Part shown: positions 23,645 through 36,573 of the stretch, piece by piece
Layout: each line of letters begins with the position of its first letter
How positions within the stretch are numbered: the first letter of the stretch is position 1
Source of the DNA: Tetradesmus obliquus
Taxonomy: Eukaryota > Chlorophyta > Chlorophyceae > Sphaeropleales > Scenedesmaceae
Reading direction: 5' to 3'
DNA: 64,000 bases
NCBI GenBank assembly: GCA_030272155.1
Contig: CP126193.1
Location: 1,922,001-1,986,000 of the forward strand
Made by a program: the position numbers and the translations under genes
Notes under the pieces: model-generated
Seen by the model: the letters and a program-made list of their open reading frames with translations, nothing else
Databases searched by the model: none
What the model was told of the DNA's origin: nothing

Positions 23645-25640
23645 CACACTGCCGGGGTGGGCGGGTAGTTTGCAGTGTGCACTTTGAGAAGAGGCTGTTG
23701 CTAGCAGTGCAAGTGAGGGGCTAGTGTGGCTGAGCCATTTGTGCGGCTGCCCACCCTGTTAATTGGAAGCAACTGTGTCCAGCAATCGCACCTAGACAGG
23801 CTGCCTCCAGATAGCTTGCAGGTTGTGGTTCTGCTCTGTGTGCATATAGCTGCAGCGGCAGCCGGGCAAGCTGGTAGGCATGTCGCTTTTGTTCTGCCTA
23901 TCACGTGTTTTGTGCCAGTACCCGCAGTGGCGGCTGTCCACAGTTGTTATGTGCCTAGGTTGGAGGCAGCAGTAGACGCCATTTGCTGAGCTCTGCAGTT
24001 CAATGTTGAACGAGGGATGCATTTCAACGCATCCAAACAGGATAGCATTACAACCTATGGTTTGTTAGACATCAGAGTGGTGCTCCCTGCAGGAGGATTG
24101 GCGGCTCTGTGTGAGCTGCAAAGGCAGCAGCTGGCTGCTGCAGCTTGCATGTGTTGAGCTGCAGAGACAGCAACTGTCTGCTTGCGATGTCACTCAACGG
24201 TGGCTGGCCTGCTTGTAGACTGAAGTGGCGCATCCGGCATGCCCTACACCAGCACTGCAGTCAGATGTTGCTATCAGCGTTTGTGGCGGTTGGGCCCAAC
24301 AATGGCTCAGGTTTGCTGTTTGTTTCTGGTTTTAGAAAGCAGGGACTTCAGCAAGCATGCCATGCAGTGCACATGGTCAAGCGATACGGGGACTTTTGAG
24401 GAGGCTGTGCCTGGTTGCTTACCCGCAGCAGGCACCTACAGTTGGAGCTAGCTGAGCACAGGCGGGGCAGCAATGGATGCATGGCATATGCGCAGCAATG
24501 TGTTTTTGTCAGAGGGCACATGGTGAACGGCAGACAAACGACTGTGCTGCTCATGCTGCATGCTGCAGCTTGTCGCACCCGCATCTGCATCCGCATCTGC
24601 TAGGAGGCTGCTCCTGCGCATGCACGTTGCAACTTGAAGGGGCTGCATCAATGCAGCCATGATCGTACTCCTGGTAACAACTAAAGAAAATGTATCATTA
24701 AAAAACCTGAGTTCAGCCATGCCGCCGGCAGGAATGATTCCCCTTTCTATGCCCCTGGCATGTGAGAGCAGCGCAGCCTGCATGTCTGGATCGCGGAGAT
24801 CATGAGAGCAATCTCTTGCCAGCGATTGGCACGTGTTGTGACTCACGCTGTGCTGGGCCACTGGCCCCAGTGCTGGTAATTTTGGCAACACACTGGCCCG
24901 GGCTCTGTCCGCACTGCGGCAGGGGGCACGTTAATGCCGACCTGCAAGCTTCACCCATATGGAAGCCGTCTCCGCGTACTATGCTTTACTTTGCGATGTG
25001 TAGTGTCGGGATCTGTGCAACACCAGCGAAGTCTTGGTCGGACGAAAGGTCGACGACTGTCGACATCAGTAGAAGCAGTCGGCTGAGCAGGAGACAGTAT
25101 ACCATTGCCTGCGGCGACATCAAACAGTGCCACAAACATGCTAGAATGGTTTCACGTGCTGATTTGGCACGAAATCCTCTGCAGTTCATCGCTGATGTTT
25201 CGAAGTGAAAGTCAGACTGAACAAGGGTTGGGGTTTTTGCATTGTCATGTTGCGTGCACTGTACTTGGGCATTTTCCTGCAATGGGTGTTCATGAAACAC
25301 GTTAGGAAAGTTTAACCAGATATTGCAATGGAACAGGACCTCTTTTGATCTTCGCCTGCCCGCAATGCAGTCATTGGTTTCTTCGTTTCGCGACAGTTCA
25401 TAGCCTATTATTATAGAGCGTCATAGTTCTGCCGGGTAAGATGCTGAGCATCGCAGCCCAGCTAGACAAGGGCAAATAGGCCAACACGCATTTTCATTGG
25501 CCTGCTGATGCATACGCGCGGCATCAGGCCGTTCAACACGTTATACATCACCTACTCAACTGCTTTCCGGCCTCTTGTGTTTGCACAGGGCCCATCTGAA
25601 GGCCAGCTAAACATTACGAGAGTGCGCTGGCCACCACAAC
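23645..25640. other. No gene recognised
   Basis: From 23645 to about 24600 the plus strand is T/G-rich like MRPS34 introns, so it may be its long 3' region. From about 24650 the sequence is less skewed and more A/T-rich (25200-25600), fitting a promoter for the gene at 25641. No coding match was found on either strand. Confidence 0.45.
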
Positions 25641-26386
25641 ATGTCGAGCACGGATACAGCCTCCGATACAGACGTTTCAGACACCAATAAAGATATTGGA
25701 AGGCGCCCCATGGGCACAGGCGTGTTCATCAGCAGCCTGTGCCTACAAGAGCCCAGTGAGGTCGAGCAGCACAGCTCGCCTGGCTACGGCGATGCTACAA
25801 TACCGGCTAAAACCGGAGCTATAAGGCGATCATATGACGCCTGCGGGAGCAGGGCTGACCGTGCCAGAGTAACCTGCGCTGGCCCTGACGCCTGCAACCC
25901 ATGTCGCACTGCTGATGGCAGCAGCAGGTCTGCACCCCCGCCACCCCCACCCCCACCTCCAGCACCCCCACCCCCTCCCCCTCGTACGCAGCTGTACAGC
26001 AGTAGCAACCGGACCAGCCTGGAGGTAGCACACCCCTTTGCTGCAGCAGCAGCAGCAGCAGCAGCAGGGCCATTCGCCGCGCCCTCAGCACGCAGCAGCC
26101 TAGACAGCATGCCGCTCGCATGCCTGCAGGCGCAGCAGCAGCAGCAACGTGCCAGCATGGATGTCAGCAGCCGCCGCTGCAGCATGACGCTGATTGTGCC
26201 GAACTGGGAGTGCAGCACAGCAGCTTATGACGCTGCGCCTTATGATGCTGCTGCCAACGGCTTGATCAGCCCTGCAGCAGGAGGTGCATGGTGCAGGGAC
26301 CAGAGCTACACGCCAGCAGCACTAGCTGCACAGCAGCAGCACCTGCTGCTAAGTGGACCGTTGCAGACGCCTACTGGCTGCCACAT

Positions 26387-26427
<41 letters not shown>

Positions 26428-26893
26428 TCACCGCGCAGCGCGCCGCAACGTCGCCAATGCCTCTGCTGGTGCCTGTGTGCACTGCAGCAGCAGGCAACCA
26501 GCCCCTGCAGATGCAGCAGCAGCTAATGCAGCAGCAGCAGCAGCAGCAGCAGGTGGTGCTGATGTCCAGCCCCATGCCGTCAGCTGAGTACATCTTCTTT
26601 GACGACTGTGCACCCTCCTATGGCGGCCACCACATGAATGCAATCAGCGCCGGCACAGGCTGCAACGCATCAGCTATACCCAGCGCGCGCAGGAGCAGCT
26701 TCTGCTCAGATCACCACACGCTGCCGCTGCTGCCAGCCCCCAGGCAGCGCCCAGCTAGCTTCTCAGCTGACACCCGCTACAACCAGCAGCAGCAGCAGCA
26801 GCTGATGATGTTGGCAAATGGGCAGCAGCTATCTGCAGCAGCAGCCGCTGCCTGCAGCAGCTCCTTGAGCTGCCCGCTGCCAATGCTGCTGCC

Positions 26894-26934
<41 letters not shown>

Positions 26935-27729
26935 TGCTGCTGTGCCAGGAGATGGGCTTCGGCGGCCAGCAGCCAGCTGCAGTGTGCAGGCCGTCACTGG
27001 ACGCTGCAAGCTTCCAGGGCGGCTTGATGCATGAGGTGCCTGCAATGCCAGTGCCGACAACACTGCAGCAGCAGCAGCAGCGGCAGCAGCAGCAGCTGGT
27101 GATGTTTGGCTTGGATGCCGCCAGGGTGCCAGGCAGTCCTCTGCCAGGCCTGATGCTGCCAGACATGCAGAGCAGCAACCAGCAGCTGCAGCAGCAGCAG
27201 CAGATGTGCATGCCGCTCGGTGCGGCAATGGTGGGCTGCGATGCCCAGCTGCCAGGCAATGCTTCACCACTGGCCCAGGTGCGGCACCAGCTGCTGCTCT
27301 CCCTGCTTGCATTCCTTTTTCATTCTTTCTGGTGTCAGACCATGGGATCGTGATGCTGTGGCTCATACTGGCTCAAATGGTGCGGGGATCCACGTGCTCT
27401 CCCTGCTTGCATTGCAGCCGCCATCGGGGCATCACCCGGGGGGTTTGTAGTTGAGCTGATGCGGCTGTTGATACCCAGCTTGCCATGAGACTTGGCCGCC
27501 CCTGTTTGACACCAGCGCTTCGCCTCATGACAAGCACACATCTCAGCGCAAACGTATCATGAACATGCTGAGGTGGCTGTTTCGACGAATTTGCATGCAG
27601 GCACCCGCCGACCTTGGCGTTGCAGCAGCACAGAGCAAGCTGCAGCAGCTGCTGCTCGACAGCAAGCTGGTCTCACAGTGGCAGCAGAACATCCAGCAGG
27701 AGCTGCTGCAGCTGCTGCCGATGCCCTGA
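25641..27729 (+). CDS. PolyQ/polyA protein with repeated RxS motifs, function unknown
   Basis: Exon 1, 25641-27278, and exon 2, 27601-27729, join in phase 0 to 588 aa. The start MSSTDTASDTDVSDT is the first Met of the frame. A proline run (about residues 95-115) is followed by polyA and at least five glutamine runs. Between them short basic-serine motifs recur: ARSSLDS, QRASMDVSS, RRCSMTL, ARRSSFCS, RPASFSA; these resemble sites for AGC/CaMK-type kinases or 14-3-3 binding. A hydrophobic-spaced stretch at the end (LQQLLLDSKLVSQWQQNIQQELLQLL) could form an amphipathic helix. No catalytic or DNA-binding domain is recognised. A regulatory or scaffold role is only inference. Confidence 0.75.
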
Positions 27730-29679
27730 AGCTGCCAGCTCCATGATTGGAAGGCGCAGCTGCTGTACGGCACTGTGCGCGGTTGACAAGTACCGTCCGC
27801 CAGCGCTTTTGGTGCATTTGTGCAGCAGTACACGGGTTCAGCAATCTCTGCTGTGGTACGATCACAGGCGTAGCGAAAAGCCAGGGTTCATGGTGCAGAG
27901 CATTACTGCAGAGCCGCCAGCCTGCATTTGATGTTGAGTGTTTCACGCACTGTGCAAAAGCACCAGCCGATTGTCGCTTGCCGCGTGTGAGCATGAGGCC
28001 ACAGCGTTGAGCACGCGGATCTGTTGATATTCTGTGTGTGCATAACGCTCTGCTCAGCGCAATGCATTGCCACCTTTGGCACCGAGGGCAGTTCTCCAAC
28101 TGCTCAGGTTTTGTTTGTGTGCAGCTTTGCTGCAATGATGGGACTTTTGGTCGGCATTTAGCACTTGTGCCGCAGGCCCGACTCGATGCACACTGTGCAA
28201 CCAGCGGTGTTACGATCTGTAGGGGCTCTCTCTGAGCCCCAACACGTCCCCTGTATCTGTTACAATATGCAGCACAAGTCGTGTGGCTGTGTTGCATCTA
28301 GCTCAACACCATCCTTTCACGTACACACACAGCGACAGCGCTGGGCAGAGTCACGCTGCTGCTGTCCAAATGGACGCGTTTTTGCGACATGCTGCATGCA
28401 CATGCAGCTGTCATGTTTGGTGAGTTTTGTTCGCTTGTTGAGTGGCGCAGCTGCCATGCAAGCTTCAGTGTCCAGCAATCACATTTTATGTGTGTCCAAA
28501 GGCGGAAGCAGCACTTTTGAGGAACAGCGCTGCCGACGCCTGAAGGTGCACATGTGGCTGCATGTGGTTTGTGGCAGTGTTGGGATGATGCTGTTGCTGC
28601 AGAGCGCAGCTGTACCAAGGATGGACGCCCACCGCATGTGAGAATACTGGGCAGGTTTGTGTGTTTGATCACTGCACTCGTAGCGGCAGGGAATCCCCTG
28701 TCTGATGTGATGTGAAGTGTTGTGCTGCAGTATGCAAGGGCCGCGGCAGGCAGGGCGGCATCGCCACTTCTTGTTTTGGCGAGGAGTTGCGTGCTTTCTT
28801 TTGGGAATGAATGAATGAAGGGAGTGCTGATGTGCGGCTGTTGTTAGTGGTTGGATGTGGACCTTAGGTATGCAGCTGCGTGCATGGCAAGAGTGTTTTT
28901 TTGGGGTGTAGCTGGTAAACAATGGAGCAAGGTTTTCTGTGCCTGTGGATGGTTGTCTGTGCTTCCGTGTATCTAGTGGTGTCGAGTTGAGCAACAGCAA
29001 TGCCTGTTGATATGCACATACGGCCAACTTCCGAGAAGCACCCACCAGTTGCTTCAGCTTACCATTGCCGTGCACTGCTTCTGGCCTGGTGTTGTGATAC
29101 GTTTCCGGGAACAAACCGCTCAACGGGAGAGTGGATGGCTGGCATTAGTCGTTGTTGGCGGGCGCTGTGCGGTGTGGTTCTGCTTAGCTGTTGGAGGAGT
29201 GTTGGAAGCAGACAGCAGTAAGACGCTCTGCTTTGCACGGAAGCTAGTGAAGTGAGGTGAGTGCTTGAAAGTGCTGGGCGCTGGCTGCTGCTGCTGCACT
29301 GCATTACAAGCGCCTAGGAAACAGACACACACTTGCCTGTGGGTGTGCTGGCAACCGCTGAACAGGGCAGGACTCAAGCTGCATGTTCAACATGAGGTGG
29401 TAAGGTTGTGTTATCATCGTGATGTGGGCCAATGGCGGTGGGCTGAACTCGTGGCGTGCTTGGCTTTGTGCCTGCATGCAGCTGGCTGCTGTTTCCTGCT
29501 CTGCTTTGAATGCGGACCGGCTAGCTGGCGGCTGCACCTAGCTGCTGTTTGTCTGCTCACGTGGATTTTGTTGACAGCAGGAAAGCCGGCAGCACTCCTT
29601 TGTACTGCCGTGTCGCCGCTGCAGTCCCGTATGACTTGTGCGGCTTTTCAGGTGGCACATACTCTGCTGTGTCACCTGT

Positions 29680-29987
29680 TGCTACTAGTACTATTGCTGC
29701 GTGCATTGCCAGCTACGAGATTGCAGACATGCATCAGCATTCACCGGGTTTGAACCGTCACTGCAGGCTGTTGCTGTGCGAGCTGCTATTATTGCTGCGT
29801 GCATCGCCCGCTGCTACTAAATTGCATGCATGCATCAGCATTGATAGGGCCTGGACTAGTTTTGTTGGCTGTTGCTGTGCGAGCTGCTACTATTATTGCT
29901 GCGTGCACCGTCAGCTACTATGTTGCATGCATGCATCAGCATTGTTCGGGCCTGGACTGGTTTTGTTGGCTGTTGCTGTGCGAGCTC
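29680..29987. repeat. ~104-bp tandem repeat, three units
   Basis: Three diverged units carry TTGCTGTGCGAGCTGCTA, ATTGCTGCGTGCA and GCATGCATCAGCATT in the same order, ending near 29780, 29883 and 29987. Units 2 and 3 are most alike. Confidence 0.88.
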
Positions 29988-31047
29988 CGGCTGTATCTGT
30001 GGAAGCCTGCAGCAGCCTTTGGTGAGGAAGCACTGGTGTTGTTATTGGTGTTGCGATGAGCGTTATAACAGCCTGCTGCTCCTTGAAAAGCACAGGCATG
30101 GGCAAAGCGGTGCGCCTCTTGTTGCATATCCCCATATGCCTCTACGTGTGGCTGCCGCTACTTCTTCGGTGTAATGCCAGGTCAGAAGCAGCACATCAGT
30201 TTTGCCGCATTGTGTGCGGCTCGCCTCTCCTGCGCAGCACTTGCATGGCATGTTCTGCAGCCACGCACGCACAAAAACATGCTGCCGTGGCTCAGTAACA
30301 GCTGCCGAGTGAGTGCTGTTGCCCACCATTGTCCGAGTTATCTGCTTTGGGGTGCGTCGAGGGTTGTATTCTGCCAACAAAAGGTGTGGCCAGACAGCGT
30401 GCAGCTCAGCATCATCACACAAACCATTTTTATGGGAAGGACTTGATGGATTTAAAGTCCTTCCCAAGACAGGAGGCACGGCATGTTTGCAGGTGCCTCA
30501 CCTTTCCTTCACCATTCTGCTCCCAGGGTTATAACAGGCCCATGTGTGAGAGCCTGGAGGCAGAGCTTGGCTTCTTTTCCTGCGCTGAGCATTTTCCTAC
30601 GTTTGGATATACACTTACAACCCATATGTATGGCATGCAGGCATTACCTGGTTGAGCTGTGTGCATGCAGCTCTTTTTGTATTATATCAGTGGAAGCAGT
30701 ACTACCTGAATCATTTGGGCTGATCTGCATTTGTGCGTCTTCTCTCGTTCCTGCCTCTTCCTGTGGTGTCCTCTTCCTTCTGTTCTACGTCCGGGCGATG
30801 TTATCTGGTTGCGTATGGCTGCTGCTCTTTTGTGACAGTGGTGCAACATGTCGTCCGTCACAGGAAGGCTTGTCTGGCGCGGTTGCTGGTTATCGATGCA
30901 TGCTGTGCAGCATGCCAAGCTGCCGCTGCATCATGCCCGCTGTGTTGCTGTGGAAATGCTGCTGCAAAAGCATTCTTGCTGTGTCCCTGGCGGTCTGAGA
31001 GTGAGCTTGTCAGCAAGGGCATGAGGCTGCTGCAAGGGCAGGCTTTC

Positions 31048-31205
31048 TCACAGCAATGTCCGGCACCATGGCAATGTCGGGCGCCACAGCAATGTCGGGC
31101 GTGTGCTGCAGTCTGTGGCATGAATGGCGATGGCAGTGTGTGGCGGTGATAGTCTGTGGCATGAATGACGGTGACTGTCTGTGGTGGTAGTCTGTGGCAT
31201 GAAAT
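31048..31205. repeat. Two short tandem repeats
   Basis: Three units of about 18 bp around CAATGTCGGGC at 31050-31102 are followed by three units around AGTCTGTGGCATGAA at 31119, 31150 and 31190. Confidence 0.8.
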
Positions 31206-32851
31206 GCATTGTGTCTCTGTTGTGCTTGCCCAGCTCAAACCATGCCCAATTGAACTCATGGTAAGAGTTCATGCGAGGCGTTGCATTCTTACAGTTGCTT
31301 GCCATTGTGCCATGGCAACTGGTTGAGAATTGCCAGGACAGATGTTACGCTGTGTCAGCTGCTGTTGCATGGCGTCTTTTGCTGCCGAGTGCTACTACTA
31401 AGTTTGACATATGGTGCAGGTGTTCATTAGAAACACAGCACGCGACATGAACACCTCTTTGGAAGCCCTGTGTTGCGCAGCATGCCTGCATGATACAACA
31501 GAATCAGCTTGATATGCTTGATCCTGTATCTTATCTGTACGGCAGTTGGGGGCTGCAGCGCACACCGACAGCTGTGCTGTGCTTCCAGCTGATGCCAGCA
31601 GTGTCTTGGAACCTTGCTGCTTTGTGTGTCTCCCTGTGTTGCCTGCTGCAGCCTGTGGCATGCCTATTGCATTGGTGCTTTCTGGCACTTAATCAAACGG
31701 TTGTCATGCATTGATTAGTTCAAATAGTTAAGCTAGAGTAGCTCTAAATAGGTTGGCGCAGGTGATGCTGTAGCACGCACTTGTGCATGCCCTACGCGTC
31801 GCCGCATGAACTGATGATTGTGGTTGTATGCTGACAGTTTTGGTCTCTGCTCGAGCATATGCCAGCTTGAGCAGCTGTAGTTGTGGTTGTAGCACAATGA
31901 CAGGCCAACGCATTGATGCACGTTTGCAGCGTGAGGTTGAGAGAGGTGAACTTTGAGACACTTTTGCATTGTTGACGGTGCATCGTCCATGCTTGCAAGG
32001 CAGGCAGCAGGCGTAAAGAATTCCTTCAATGCATGCTTCCTCCATGAAACTGCTTTTGTTGCCTACTTTGAACTGTTGCGCATCATGCAGCTGTTGCAGA
32101 TGACGGGTTTGAGGGGCGGCGCGGCTGCTGGCCTGTGTTGTTGCTCAGTATCAGGCAGACTTGCTAGCCTGGGTGGTTCAAAACTGTACATCAATTGGCA
32201 CCACCTGCCAGCCCATTGTCTGTGGACACAACTTTGTCAATGTAAGCACTACTGTTCAGCTGTTGTACAGGGGATGGGCATACCAGCGCAGGCATCATAT
32301 ACCTCTCAGTATGTAACACGTGCCGCTGTCACTTTTCATCTACCCTGACGAACCCATCACTTACTGCAACTACAGCACACGCTTGCACCTCCCGTCATGG
32401 ATTGCCTGTGACATATGTACATGGCCACTGCAAGTACATCTTGCTGGTACATGTTACATCACGGCAGCATCCATATGCTTGATGATTAGTCCAAAAGTCG
32501 CATGTACCACCATAGTTACAAAGCTAGAGGCCAGATATACATAACTTCAACTTCAGATTGCACACGTGCAAAAGCAACTACGAAAGCAGCCCTGCAGCTA
32601 GGGAGTGTCATGCTGCACCATGCTGATAGCACGCTGCCAAGAGCAGCATAAAACACATTTGAAATCTGACCCAGGCCGCTGCCAAGGCAAACCTTGCCGC
32701 CCATATCAGCAGCTGCAGCATGTCACCGTGTGCCAACACACAATGCAGTACAGCTGTGGCATGCATGCACAGCAGCAGCCGTACTGCCCCTCTACTCTGC
32801 CAGCAGCGGCAGCACCCAATCCGATAGCCAACAGCTACTGCACACATTTCT

Positions 32852-33646
32852 TCACGCATCTTCTTCCTCCTCTGCTACACCACCCCCCTCCTCCTCTCCC
32901 TCCTCTGCCGTACTCGCCTCCGCCGGTGGCAAATCAGGCCCAGCAGTGGCATCCCCAAACTTGCTGTTGCGCAGCCGCGGCCGCACCTGCCAGCCGTGCA
33001 GTACTGCCTGCCTGTATTCCAGCAGGGTTAGCTCCTTTGCTTTTGCCTCGATCATGACATCAACCTGGCCTTCTAGACCGTACAGGTTGACGGGGCCGTC
33101 GATGTACTCTGTAGAGCAATCGGTTAGTGGCAGAGCAGCACACGACATGTTGGTTTGTGATGGTGCTGTGCCATGTGACAATCATGACGCCAACCTGGCC
33201 TTCCAGGCCGTACAGGTTGACGGGGCCGTCGATGTACTCTGTGTTGCAATTTACGGAGGGAGTGGGAAGACAGTAGAGGGTGTGTGAAGGTCTGCTGTGC
33301 CATGTGAAGGGAGACATGGCAAGCGACATGGATGAGGCAAGAACTGGTGTCAGCAGCCATCTGCAAAGATTTCAAGGCAACACATGCCTGGCCTTGACAT
33401 CTGATAACTGATAACACACAGGTGCAATTATGGTCCAAGCTACTGCGGGCACACACAACGCCAACATGCTCCACACGTCTATGCACAGCTGCACACTGCT
33501 CACTGCTGCACACTGCTGACTACTGCGGCTGCTGCAATGCACAGCCTCTCACCGGAATGTGCGCTGCGCCGCTTGGCGGGGTCCTCTGGGCACTCCGACC
33601 AGTGCACCATGGGCCGCACACCTGGTGGCCACGTGGCCACAGCAGA

Positions 33647-33691
<45 letters not shown>

Positions 33692-33958
33692 GCATGCATT
33701 CAGCACAAGAGGCAGCATATAAGCCAAATAACGAACACATGCCGCGTAGAAACAGAAGTGCCAGCATCCAATTTCAAGGTTACTATCGATCTAAACCAAA
33801 AACTGCCAGTCGTGCAGCTCTTTCAGCAATAGTGTAGCGCTCCATCTTTGAAACCCTGCTGGTGGTGAGAACCTGACACGCCCTCTAATAAAGCAGCTGC
33901 ATCATGCTGCTGCTGTTGCTGCTGCTATTGCTGGTTCTGCTGCTGCTGCTGCTGCTGG

Positions 33959-33994
<36 letters not shown>

Positions 33995-34529
33995 TGCTGC
34001 TGTTGCATACGTATGGAGGTGCGGCGGCTTACTTGAAGGCCTCCTCCTGTGTCTGGCCGCCCGTGCAGAACTTCCAGTGGTGGAAGTCAAACACAATGGG
34101 GATGCCTGCAGCAGCAGCAGAGCGGCGATGCATTGAAACCCAAACCAGCCTGTAGAGCCAGTGGCAGCTAGGCTGCTGTGCGTGTAATGCAACCATTCAA
34201 GTCGACACGTGTGGCGACTCGGAGCACAGTGGGATCCCTTTGTGATGCAGCAGCATATGCCATAGCAACCATGCCCAACCACTGACTGACGTTCAACGCA
34301 ACCCACGTTCCGAAATCTGACTTACAGCACCTACGCACTACAAGTTACAGCACTACGCACTTCTAATCCACCGCAATACATTTCAACAGACAAGCCAGCA
34401 GCCTGCCCCACCTACCTGTGAGCTGGTGCACCAGCTGCAGGTCAGCCACGCTGTACTGGCTGGCCCTGTCATCATTTTCCACCGTCAGCCGCGCTTTGCA
34501 GTTGGGGCTCAGGCGCTCGTTGACCACCT

Positions 34530-34561
<32 letters not shown>

Positions 34562-35434
34562 GCAAAAGTCACGATCACCGCATCCACCACCGACAGCCAG
34601 CTACTTCTACACGTAGTGACAGTGCCTGCTGCACCAAAGCGCCTGAAGCACCAGCAGCAGCTGTAGCACCAGATGCGTCGGCATGGTGAGCATGCTGTGT
34701 GCCAAACTCAGCTTGTAGTGGGTGCCGCAGCAGCACCACCACACACTCACAGCGCTACTGCTCGTCCCTATGCACAGCAGCACCCTGTATCTTTCATATC
34801 AATGCAACGCCGGTGGCAAGCTGCTCCTGGAAGCATGGAGGCCACATCCTGCGCCAAGGCACCAAGTCTGACCCAGTCAAACCCTGGTCAACACCCCTTG
34901 GTCAACCCTGGTCAACCCTGGTCAAACTTCTCTGCCCACCTGTGCGAAGCGGCGCAGCGTGTCCTCCTTGGGCCCTCCGTAGGTGCCGCCCACGTGGATG
35001 TTGATCTTGTTGTAGGGCGAGGCGGGCAGGAAGCCCATCTCGTCAAAGATGCGGCTGTGCACCTCCAGCTCGGCCACAGACTGCGTCACCCAGCTGCAAA
35101 AGATGATAGGAAACGTGTGTAAGCGCGGGGCGTGTTGAGCGGGGCAGGACCAGTTCTGAATGATGGCCGAGAGGGCCAGGGCACTGCTGACACATGTGAA
35201 GGATATTTGCACTGAAGGACGCCACAGCACTGTGTGCATGCTCTGTCTTGAACTTTATTGCGGGAGCGTCAGCATACGAAGCATAGCTACTAGCTAGTAG
35301 CGCTGTGTAGCGATCTTCGCGCTTCAGCAGAAGCACTCACGCGGGGCGCTCCCCTGCTATCTTGCAGAACTCTGAGGGGTGGAAGGTCAGCCTGTGGCCC
35401 AGCTGCTTGGCCAGGTCACCCGCGGCACGCAGCG

Positions 35435-35484
<50 letters not shown>

Positions 35485-36072
35485 CGATAGCGCTTGACGA
35501 CCGACAGCAGCATACAGTAGCTGGCTTGACAGCAATGCACACAAGACAACCCATCCAGAACAGGCCATGAAAGGCTACTACTCAGTCAGGGGGCTGCCCT
35601 ACCAGCAGTCCAAACAACCTGCTGCTCACAACAAAGATGAAATGGCGCCGTGCAGCCCTCACAGCCTTGACAGCAATGCCCACAAGCAAAAACCATCCAA
35701 ACAGGCCCCAGGCCCCCAAAAGGTTGATCAGCATTGCACCGGCATTGTACCGGCAATGCAAGAAGCAGAAGAAACCTCCGCTGCTCACAACGAAGCTGCA
35801 GCAGCCTCACCGCCTGTATCTCCAGCCAGTCTGGCAGCTCCTCCGGCTTGTAGCTGGTCATCCAAGGCAGGATGCAGCTGGACAGCCGAAACAGCCGGAT
35901 GCCGTGCGCCTCGTTCCAGCGGATGAGCGGCAGCAGATCGCTGCAGCGGCACAAGGCAACGCAGGGCAGGACGATGTTGGGGCAAGACAACACAACAAGA
36001 TGAGTGCAGGCAGCTGGAAGACACACACGGTGAAAGCGCATGCTAAACAAGGCCACACACTTTCGCCACGCC

Positions 36073-36104
<32 letters not shown>

Positions 36105-36536
36105 ACCGTGCGTTGGCCAGCGCCAGCTCGCTGACCTTATCCAGGCCCCCCGGGCCGTCCCGCGTCTTCTTCACGCAGTCGCGGCTGTTGAACACATCGT
36201 ACTGGCGCTGCACGCGGCAGCAAAGCAAGCGAGAGGCAGAAGCAGCTGAGCATCAGAAGCCACAGCAACCTCATCAAATCAGCAGGCAAACCTTGAAGAA
36301 GGCAGTGCTGACAGTGTATACTACTGTCTCACCGCTACATGGGACTGCAAGGATAGTCTGCTGCACAGGCCAATGCATACACATGTGCTTGGCAACTGGC
36401 ACAGCTGCACTGCAGCCCACATAACGTTGGCAGCAGCGGCAGCACAGCATGTGCCAGCGCACCATGGTCATGCACAGGCAGGCGTAGCCCAGGTTAGGCA
36501 GCAGCTTCAGCTCAGCTGCACGGCTGCTGACATCAC

Positions 36537-36573
<37 letters not shown>

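Larger units (their letters stand above)
27730..32851. other. Five kilobases without a recognisable gene
   Basis: No frame on either strand gives a protein I know, and no run of splice sites links open stretches. The plus strand stays T/G-rich to about 31700, as along the preceding plus gene, then turns A/C-rich from about 32390, where the 3' flank of UVDE begins (minus-strand TGTAA from TTACA at 32516). It may hold a long 3' UTR, a noncoding transcript or fast-evolving genes. It contains the minisatellites noted below. Confidence 0.4.

Noticed and set aside
29740-29765. GGTTTGAACC resembling a tRNA T-arm
   Set aside because: No acceptor stem or anticodon arm around it, and it lies inside the 104-bp tandem repeat.
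33652-33690. Regularly spaced short repeats considered as a CRISPR array, here and at other CAG tracts
   Set aside because: These are simple trinucleotide tracts with no spacers, in nuclear algal DNA.
36274-36462. Extension of the large UVDE exon 1 frame past residue 655 (…RWHMLCCRCCQ…)
   Set aside because: The frame runs on, but the GTGCGC donor at 36462 links family motifs NLGYACLCMT and RQYDVFN, and the sequence beyond is Cys-rich intron-like.
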